A stretch of 47,587 nucleotides of DNA from Lacrimispora defluvii (lineage in GTDB: Bacteria > Bacillota > Clostridia > Lachnospirales > Lachnospiraceae), in assembly GCA_013036995.1 (NCBI GenBank), contig JAAOXG010000045.1, forward strand, positions 1 to 47,587, read 5' to 3'. Under the pieces are notes generated by a model. It was not told the DNA's origin. It did no database searches and saw only the letters and a list, made by a program, of their open reading frames with translations. Below, one piece after another: positions 41,517 through 47,587 of this stretch. Position 1 is the stretch's first letter. Each line of letters begins with the position of its first letter. The position numbers were made by a program, and so were the translations under genes.

Positions 41517-42215
41517 CTACCTCATCATTTCTTCTTTTGCATCTTCATATGCCGAAAAAATAACCCTCGTATCACTAAATTCTAAAGCATCCGCACAGCA
41601 TAATACAATTGACAGAGAAATAGGATTTGAAACCGTCCGACCGATAGCCGCTGTACTAGGCAACTCTTTAAATAATTCATAGGGATGCATATTATGCCCT
41701 TTCATAATATTCCCTATCAGTCCTTTTAAATATTCTGGTACAAAACTACCTGCTTCATTATCTCTAAGAAACTCAATTCCCCTTTCTGCATGATTATGTC
41801 GTAAAAAACTAGTAAGCCGCTCATCATCTGGTGAAATATCAGATGGAAATCCCATTTCCTTAAAGAGTTCATTCTTTTTTTCTTCATTTTCATACAATAC
41901 CATACCCACATCATGAGCATATGCTGATACTATCAAACAAAAGATTTCATCATCAGAAAGGCAATCTTTAGTATCTTTTAGTAAATTTTCAATAATTATT
42001 TCACCCATTCTGACTACTACTTCATAACTATGGTGACAATCATGTCTTGTATATAATGGAAAATGTTTATGAATATTTGATAAGTATGGATGAATTTTTT
42101 CAACAAAATTACAAGCCCTTAGTGCTCTCTCTGAGTTAATGTTATTTAAGCGCTGCCATAAACGCGTGCTTTTCAACTCTTCGACTGGATCTCCAACTCT
42201 TGTATTGTAACTCAT
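41517..42215 (-). pseudogene. N-terminal HD-domain part of the HD-HSP90 protein (first frame)
   Basis: Residues 1-~226 of the full protein. The HD-type metal site is visible as TRHDCHHSYEVVVRMG, then SAYAHDVGMVLY, a GHNMHP block, and a late acidic residue in CCADALEFSDT. Such HD domains hydrolyse nucleotides or phosphodiesters; a group fused to HSP90-like ATPases is linked to biological conflict systems. The frame stops at KEEMMR just before the ATPase frame begins. Inserting one A in the AAAAGAAGAAA run (about 41530) joins them, and with the second fix the gene is 2613 bases (870 residues). AAAGGGG lies nine bases before ATG. Confidence 0.8.
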
Positions 42216-42231
42216 TGTAACATACCCCTTT

Positions 42232-43560
42232 CTATCGTATCTCCTTATAAGGTCTCCACACCATTACATCATACAAAGGTTTAAGAATTGACATATACTT
42301 TACAACCTCATCACTGATTGACTCAATATCTAGCAAAGCTTCGTCATCAGCCGGATAAAATAACCTTAAAAACGATTCACACCCATCAACATCATATTTC
42401 TTGAGGAAATCACAAAATTTTTCTGGATTTTCATTATCTATATCAAAGCTATGGTGTTCACCTGTTACTTCATTATAGATCTCCCATGTCATGCCATATC
42501 CTTGCAACTTAGAAATTTCATTCGTAATCTTCGGCTTTAACTGTTGCATTTTCTCCTGTACATATGCCCTATCAATAGCATCATGTCTTACAGCCAGAAA
42601 TAAATTTATCTCAAAGCCAGATGGAACAATGCAAAATTGTAAACACCCATGCTTCTGGAACCCTTTTATTTCATCCTTTTCATTGTCATCCAGCCATTGA
42701 TTTACTATGTCCACTTCTTTTTTTGATTTTCCGTAGCGGATACCAAGCCAGCCAACTTTACCTTTGTTATATACGCATGGATTAATAAGAGATGTAATGT
42801 GATTAGGATTCCAATGACAATATAAATTGAGTTTTTGTATTCTGGGATATATGTTTTTATGAATTGCTAACATTTTATCTTGTACAATTTTTCTCCGCTC
42901 TCTGATATCCATATCATCCCTTTGGACATTTCGATCAAAGAAAGTTTCATAATCAGAAAACGTAAAATAATAGCTATCTATTTCATAATCATCAGGATCC
43001 ATAGCATCACCTTGATGTATGTATCCCTTTAGTGTTTTTCTAAGTTGTTTCTGAGCCTGCTTTAAGGCTTCAATTTCTTTTTGGTTATCTCTATAGTATT
43101 TAATTATGTCCTCAGTAACCGTCGTTGAATGGAAGTCACAATATTTAAAAAATCGTTCTATTTCACTTAGCTTCTCGCCATCAACTTCTTCAATACTGTC
43201 AAACTCGATATTCTTAGAAAATCCTCCTTCTGTAAAATTGGATGAGCCAAATATAACTCTGTTTTTTATTCCCTTTAGCAAGTAGACCTTTGAATGAAAT
43301 GTATGATTTAAGAAGATTTTCACCTTGGCAATCTTGCATAGTTCTGCTAATAATTCATGGGGCTTGTCTTGTGAAAACTCATTTGAAATATATACATGAA
43401 CATTTTCCTTCTTCAGTGAATTCTTATTAATGATATCATTTAAAATACGAAGTCCTTCGCTTGATAAAAAAGCTGTGCCTATATATATTTCCTTAACTTT
43501 GTTCATGCAGAGCAATTCTTCTAGATTAATCTTATTGGCATTTTTACTCCAATAATACAT
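42232..43560 (-). CDS. PLD-superfamily nuclease-like protein of a conflict cassette
   Basis: A 442-residue protein. Its N-terminal third is a phospholipase-D-type domain: LLCMNKVKEIYIGTAFLSSE, and the HKD motif HSKVYLLKGIKNRVIFGSSN with FTEGGF (about 118-145). One HKD is visible, so it would act as a dimer. PLD folds with this context are usually DNA or RNA nucleases (NgoFVII-like). The remaining ~300 residues are unrecognised and contain HWNPNHITSLINPCVYNKGK. It starts at ATG 43560, behind GGGGTGGGG; an upstream in-frame start at 43695 has none. The HD-HSP90 gene begins 16 bases after it, so they form an operon. Confidence 0.78.
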   Translation of the reverse strand: MYYWSKNANKINLEELLCMNKVKEIYIGTAFLSSEGLRILNDIINKNSLKKENVHVYISNEFSQDKPHELLAELCKIAKVKIFLNHTFHSKVYLLKGIKNRVIFGSSNFTEGGFSKNIEFDSIEEVDGEKLSEIERFFKYCDFHSTTVTEDIIKYYRDNQKEIEALKQAQKQLRKTLKGYIHQGDAMDPDDYEIDSYYFTFSDYETFFDRNVQRDDMDIRERRKIVQDKMLAIHKNIYPRIQKLNLYCHWNPNHITSLINPCVYNKGKVGWLGIRYGKSKKEVDIVNQWLDDNEKDEIKGFQKHGCLQFCIVPSGFEINLFLAVRHDAIDRAYVQEKMQQLKPKITNEISKLQGYGMTWEIYNEVTGEHHSFDIDNENPEKFCDFLKKYDVDGCESFLRLFYPADDEALLDIESISDEVVKYMSILKPLYDVMVWRPYKEIR

Positions 43561-43585
43561 TTTCCCCACCCCATCTTTTATCTCA

Positions 43586-43613
43586 ATTATAGCTGTTATA
43601 ATTTTAGCCACAA
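43586..43613 (-). promoter_or_regulatory. Putative promoter of the PLD/HD-HSP90 operon
   Basis: On the minus strand, TATAAT (43586-43591) lies 16 bases after TTGTGG (43608-43613), 26 bases before the PLD start codon. The -35 is weak. Confidence 0.45.
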
Positions 43614-43667
43614 TCCATATACTAACAATTATATTATACATGACTACATCATGCAAACATAAAGATA

Positions 43668-43704
43668 GACCGCCAATTAGGGTTATTAATCTCAACCGGC
43701 GGTC
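43668..43704 (-). terminator. Terminator of the recombinase operon
   Basis: GACCGCC and GGCGGTC pair (7 bp, extended by wobble and A-U pairs) ten bases after the stop of the second recombinase. Only a weak U-rich run follows. Confidence 0.6.
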
Positions 43705-43713
43705 ATATATTTT

Positions 43714-45285
43714 TTATATTTCAAAATCAATCTCAACACTTGATTTAAACTCTATAGTAATCTTCTCATCATATATTGTTATTTTCTCAATAAGTCGCCT
43801 GACCAGCTGTTCATCATATTCCTGTAGTTCAACAGACTGTTCGTGTAAAAACTCCATCATTTCCTTTATGCGCTCCCGCTTGCCTTCACGCTCTGCATTC
43901 TCGGTCAGTATATTTTGCTTGAGTTCGCGCAGACGGTAAATTTCATCCGCCACTTTTTGATAGTCTGCTTTTGCATTTACCAGTCGGAGAAGCTCTTGCT
44001 GCAGCTCATTTAGCCTGTTTTCTATCTCTTGAATAGTCTGGTCGTTATCCTCATTTAAAACTGCAGCTATATTCTCCTGCAGAACAGTGAGGAAGGTATC
44101 TTTATTGCCCAGCACCTCATTGATTGCCTTTACTACAGCCCCTTGCAAGGTAGCCTCATTTATAGTCCGAGAGGAGCAATCAGAGCCTTTTTCCTCCAAG
44201 CGGCTAGCACACCGCCAGACGATGGATTTATATCCTCTGTTATTCCAATGTACCCGACGGTAAATATCCCCGCACTCTCCGCAATACACAATACTGGACA
44301 ATGCGTACTTGCTGCTATAGACTCGTCTTTTACCGCTTTTTCCGGTTTGCAAATTAGCCCTACGCACCATTTCCTCCTGTACCTGCATGAAAATTTCACG
44401 CGGGATAATCGGTTCATGGCTGTTTTCAACGTAATACTGAGGAACAATTCCGTTGTTTACAACACGCTTCTTTGAGAGGAAATCTACGGTATAAGTCTTT
44501 TGAAGCAGAGCATCCCCGATATACTTTTCGTTTTGTAATATTTTCTTTAATGTCTCTGGGCGCCATTTTCGTTTGTTTGCGGCAGTTAGGATGCCATCTG
44601 CTTCCAGGCCACGCGCAATCTGCAACAGACTTGCTCCCTCAAGGTATTCCCGGTAAATACGTTTAACAACCTCTGCTTCTTCCGGGACAATAACAAGCCG
44701 CTTATTCTCGTCTTTGGTATATCCCAAGAAACGATTATGATTTACCTGTACTTCACCTTGCTGGTACCTAAATTGGAAACCGAGCTTTACATTCTGGCTC
44801 AGAGATTGACTTTCCTGCTGGGCGAGGGAAGCCATAATGGTCAACATGATCTCACCCTTTGAGTCCATGGAGTTTATGTTCTCCTTTTCAAAGAATACCG
44901 GGATGTTCTTATCCTTTAGCTGTCGGATATACTTCAGACAGTCCAGAGTATTTCGGGCAAACCGGCTGATGGACTTGGTAATGACCATGTCAATTTTGCC
45001 TTCCATACAGTCCTCGATCATTCGGTTAAATTCATCGCGCTTTTTAGTATTGGTTCCTGTTATCCCGTCATCGGCATAAATACCTGCAAGCTCCCATTCA
45101 GAGTTACCTTTAATGTAGTTCGTATAATGCTCAACCTGGGCTTCATAACTCGTGGCCTGTTCATCGCTGTCAGTAGAAACACGACAATAAGCTGCAACCC
45201 GTAGTTTAGGTCTATCCTCTGCTTTTACTGTGTTCCCAATGCGAGTACGAGCTGGTATGACGGTTATATTCTTAAGATTCCCCAT
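43714..45285 (-). CDS. Large serine recombinase B
   Basis: A 523-residue site-specific integrase. The resolvase domain starts at about residue 28 with [16 protein letters not shown]; Ser37 is the nucleophile, and [20 protein letters not shown] carries the catalytic Arg. A recombinase domain (~190-300), a zinc ribbon (CGECG, later WRCASR...CSS) and a coiled coil (~375-460) follow. It cuts and rejoins attachment sites during integration or excision. Its start overlaps the 143-residue gene by 14 bases. Catalytic residues all look intact. Confidence 0.93.
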   Translation of the reverse strand: MGNLKNITVIPARTRIGNTVKAEDRPKLRVAAYCRVSTDSDEQATSYEAQVEHYTNYIKGNSEWELAGIYADDGITGTNTKKRDEFNRMIEDCMEGKIDMVITKSISRFARNTLDCLKYIRQLKDKNIPVFFEKENINSMDSKGEIMLTIMASLAQQESQSLSQNVKLGFQFRYQQGEVQVNHNRFLGYTKDENKRLVIVPEEAEVVKRIYREYLEGASLLQIARGLEADGILTAANKRKWRPETLKKILQNEKYIGDALLQKTYTVDFLSKKRVVNNGIVPQYYVENSHEPIIPREIFMQVQEEMVRRANLQTGKSGKRRVYSSKYALSSIVYCGECGDIYRRVHWNNRGYKSIVWRCASRLEEKGSDCSSRTINEATLQGAVVKAINEVLGNKDTFLTVLQENIAAVLNEDNDQTIQEIENRLNELQQELLRLVNAKADYQKVADEIYRLRELKQNILTENAEREGKRERIKEMMEFLHEQSVELQEYDEQLVRRLIEKITIYDEKITIEFKSSVEIDFEI

Positions 45286-45703
45286 CAGCTATCACCTCGC
45301 TTTCTATCAAACTGTAGGCATATTCAGCCTGGGTAAAAGGATCTTCATAAAGTGTTTCAGGGGACGGCGCCGTAAAACGCATCCTCACAAATGTCTTTTT
45401 TGGCTCTGTCTGCTCTCGAATTCGTCCAAGCATCCGGGCTCTTTTTATTTTCTCGGCTTCAGCCTGTTTGAAGGTATCCTCGTCAATTATCGGTGGATAA
45501 AAGGCATCCCCTAGGTATCGCTTGCAAGTCAGCATTTTTGCGATTGAAGAATGACAGCGCTCTATGCCCGCTCGTCGAGCAGCATCCACTAATGAGAGAC
45601 CTGATATATAAGCATGAAATAGTTCTTTTACCTGATTTGCCGACTTATCATCTATGACTGCTATTCCATTTTTGATGATATAGCCATAGGGCGTATGAGC
45701 CAT
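45272..45703 (-). CDS. Recombinase-domain-only protein
   Basis: A 143-residue protein. [20 protein letters not shown], then [20 protein letters not shown] and [20 protein letters not shown] match the middle 'Recombinase' domain of the large serine recombinases, but there is no N-terminal catalytic domain and no zinc ribbon. It lies between two full-length enzymes, joined by TAAATG to one and overlapping the other. The tight coupling suggests a partner or directionality factor rather than a fragment. ATG is directly after the stop of recombinase A. Confidence 0.85.
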   Translation of the reverse strand: MAHTPYGYIIKNGIAVIDDKSANQVKELFHAYISGLSLVDAARRAGIERCHSSIAKMLTCKRYLGDAFYPPIIDEDTFKQAEAEKIKRARMLGRIREQTEPKKTFVRMRFTAPSPETLYEDPFTQAEYAYSLIESEVIADGES

Positions 45704-47263
45704 TTATCTCACCAACCTTTCTTTTAAAGTAAGCCCACATTTTAGCTTAAATCCTAGTTCTTCCTGCGAATAAACTATTATGCTCTCGACATACTGGCTG
45801 AATATGGCTTCATCAAAGCTATTAATCATATCTGCTTTAGAAACCCACTTAAGGAGCTGCTCAACTTCAGATACAGCGGTCATACCACTATTCAAACTGC
45901 GGGAAAGCAATTTTTTCTTCTCCTTTAACATAGCTGCTTCTGCTCGCAGTTTATTGCTTTGTTCGCTGAACAAGGAGGAGGAAAGGTACCCCTTGGTTAG
46001 TAGGTTTGTCAATACCCGGCTTCGCTCCATGTTTTCCTCCAACTTTTGCTCAAGCTCCAGTATTTCGGTCAGGTTTGCTGAATAATTCAAAGATCGCAAG
46101 CTCTTTAATAATGGCTTTAGGATAAACTTGTGTCCGAAGATAAGCTTGTTGATCATCGTAATAAATGCCTTATGAATATCATCCTCGCGAATAAAACGCA
46201 TTGAGCACTTTGCAATATCATGGATGTGCTTTGAACAGCACCAAGCAATATATTGACTTCCACCATAGGAATGAATCCTGCGTTTGAAGTGACTTCCGCA
46301 CTCTGAGCATATGATTTTGCCGGAAAAAGGATATCTCTTTTGGTACTTACCGTTTCCTTTTTCTATGCCTTTCTCGTCGCCGCGCTGCCTTAGCAATTCA
46401 TTTACAGCATCAAATTCTTCATGGCTGATAATTGCTTCATGGTTCCTACGGATCATGATCTGGTCTTTTTCTCCGTTGTTACGATGACGTTTGAAATGGT
46501 CATCCGTGTATGTCTTTTGTAAGACGACATCACCGGTATATTTTTCGTTTGATAGCATGCCGAGGATAGTAGATGCATTCCATAAGGCAGCCTTTTTAGG
46601 TGTTATACCGTCAGCATTCAAGTCATCAGCAATTTTCTGTGCTCCTTTGCCGGATAAGGCTTCAGAAAATATTCGCCTTACGACAGCAGCCTGTTCTTCA
46701 TTTACTGTCAGTACACCATCTTTATAATCATATCCGTATGGCGGCGATGAAAGCTTAAATGTACCATTTCGGAAACGACGCTGGATTGACCACTTATTAT
46801 TTTGTGATATAGAAATCGATTCGTTCTCTGCTATACTGCTTAAAATGGTCAGCATCAGTTCTCCGTCCATTGATTGGGTATTGATATTTTCCTTTTCAAA
46901 ATATAGGAACACGCCAAGGTCTGACAGCTTACGAATAAGTTCCAGGCAGTCTATCGTATTGCGAGCAAATCGGCTTATAGACTTGGTTACAATAAAGTCA
47001 ATTCTACCGTTCTCGCAATCTTCAATTAATCGTAGAAGTTCAGAGCGATTTTCTTTTTTTGTACCTGTGATACCTTCGTCAAAGTATATTCCGGCAAACT
47101 CCCAATCTGGATTTGACTTAATAATGGATTCATAGTGAGTTTTTTGGGCCTCCAAGCTGATTAACTGTTCATCGTTATCGGTTGAAACGCGAGCATAAGC
47201 AGCAACCCGTAGCTTAGGCTTAACTAATTTTGCGCTTGGCTCAATTTTTCTAACCTTTCTCAA
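45704..47263 (-). CDS. Large serine recombinase A
   Basis: A 519-residue serine integrase with LRVAAYARVSTDNDEQ (Ser27 nucleophile), ITGTKKENRSELLRLIEDCE and SRFARNTIDCLELIRK. A recombinase domain (~170-280), a zinc ribbon (CSECGSHFKRRIHSYG, then WCCSKH and C) and a C-terminal coiled coil complete the typical architecture. It is a paralogue of recombinase B at moderate similarity. It is the first recombinase of the operon, ~60 bases after the SHOCT-like gene. Confidence 0.93.
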   Translation of the reverse strand: MRKVRKIEPSAKLVKPKLRVAAYARVSTDNDEQLISLEAQKTHYESIIKSNPDWEFAGIYFDEGITGTKKENRSELLRLIEDCENGRIDFIVTKSISRFARNTIDCLELIRKLSDLGVFLYFEKENINTQSMDGELMLTILSSIAENESISISQNNKWSIQRRFRNGTFKLSSPPYGYDYKDGVLTVNEEQAAVVRRIFSEALSGKGAQKIADDLNADGITPKKAALWNASTILGMLSNEKYTGDVVLQKTYTDDHFKRHRNNGEKDQIMIRRNHEAIISHEEFDAVNELLRQRGDEKGIEKGNGKYQKRYPFSGKIICSECGSHFKRRIHSYGGSQYIAWCCSKHIHDIAKCSMRFIREDDIHKAFITMINKLIFGHKFILKPLLKSLRSLNYSANLTEILELEQKLEENMERSRVLTNLLTKGYLSSSLFSEQSNKLRAEAAMLKEKKKLLSRSLNSGMTAVSEVEQLLKWVSKADMINSFDEAIFSQYVESIIVYSQEELGFKLKCGLTLKERLVR

Positions 47264-47321
47264 TTTTTCACCTCCCAGGTATGTGACATATTACCTCTGA
47301 ACACCTGTATTATCAAGCGTT

Positions 47322-47543
47322 TCAGGGCATTAACTCGGCTCCAAAAGGTGAGAAAGATTGACGGTTACGGAGGTCGATTTTCACGAACTCCTCTTGTGTA
47401 ATCAGTCCTACATTCAGCATTTTTTGAAGCAGCATCAGTGAGCGATAATAATCATACTCGTTCTGGAGCCTCTCTTCTGTTACGGGCTTCCGCTTGGCAG
47501 CAAATTGAGAATTTGAGAGTTCTGTGATTTGCTTCACTTGCAT
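47322..47543 (-). CDS. Small SHOCT-like protein upstream of the recombinases
   Basis: A 73-residue protein. NEYDYYRSLMLLQKMLNVGLITQEEF looks like the SHOCT short C-terminal helical motif (L..L...G.IT.EEF). Proteins of this kind often precede these recombinase trios in Clostridia; function unknown, possibly control of excision. ATG at 47543 follows AGGAGG at nine bases. Confidence 0.7.
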   Translation of the reverse strand: MQVKQITELSNSQFAAKRKPVTEERLQNEYDYYRSLMLLQKMLNVGLITQEEFVKIDLRNRQSFSPFGAELMP

Positions 47544-47587
47544 ATGGCATTACCTCCTGCCGATATGTGGATTTATGTCAATATAGT

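Noticed and set aside
11404-47587. tRNA gene or tRNA-derived attachment site for the element
   Set aside because: No tRNA-like sequence seen at either end; large serine recombinases commonly do not use tRNA sites.

Overview
The window looks like a low-GC, spore-forming Clostridia genome, most plausibly a Lachnospiraceae relative. The reasons are AT-rich intergenic DNA, AGGAGG-type ribosome binding sites with several TTG/GTG starts, a YtaF-type sporulation membrane protein, a fused SecDF, czcD-type (NiCo) riboswitches, and conjugation proteins of the kinds known from Clostridioides difficile conjugative transposons. No species can be assigned from the sequence alone.

Bases 1-11.4 kb are chromosome-like and centred on divalent metals. 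A minus-strand P-type cation ATPase (225-2789) and a minus-strand SAM-dependent methyltransferase (9743-10330) each sit behind a NiCo riboswitch. Both riboswitches have a recognisable promoter and a terminator that overlaps the aptamer. Between them lie DedA, SecDF, a small secreted protein, an NRAMP-related transporter with the divergent DNDVGG/APW signature of Mg-type NRMTs, and a soluble PRC/MgtE_N/CBS protein. The last two are preceded by a 27-codon leader ORF, acidic and proline-containing at its N-terminus, whose 3' end forms one arm of a ~28-bp hairpin. A plus-strand YtaF/MntP-family gene (10759-11403) closes the block.

Bases 11.5-47.5 kb are an integrative/conjugative element, almost all on the minus strand. 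From right to left it holds: a small SHOCT-like gene and three serine recombinase-type genes (43.7-47.5 kb); an AT-rich cassette with a PLD-type nuclease-like protein and an HD-HSP90-type ATPase (39.6-43.6 kb); accessory genes (ArdA-like, DUF4314-like, a wHTH-like protein, Dam); a Tad/pilus-type block (CpaF remnant, TadB, TadC, two pilin-like proteins, a proline/threonine-rich membrane-anchored protein, a Trp-rich secreted protein, a DUF3852-like protein); a cargo insert with a split permease, cupin and Crp/Fnr regulator (26.8-29.1 kb); T4SS genes (TrbL/VirB6-like, PrgI, VirB4, NlpC/P60); an amidoligase/gamma-glutamylcyclotransferase pair; small accessory proteins; an oriT with an RP4-like nic motif; an RHH protein; and a MobP-type relaxase with Sel1 repeats. 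A fragment of the coupling protein VirD4 lies at the left end.

The element appears damaged: the coupling protein and CpaF are truncated, and the cytosine methylase, the HD-HSP90 gene and one small gene each carry apparent single-base frameshifts. It may now be mobilisable only with help, or some indels may be sequence errors.

Most interesting are (1) a short Met-rich hydrophobic C-terminal tail shared by otherwise unrelated accessory proteins of the element, (2) the PLD + HD-HSP90 conflict-type cassette, which reads as a single 870-residue ATPase once two frameshifts are repaired, and (3) the leader-peptide/hairpin arrangement upstream of the Mg-transport-like genes.
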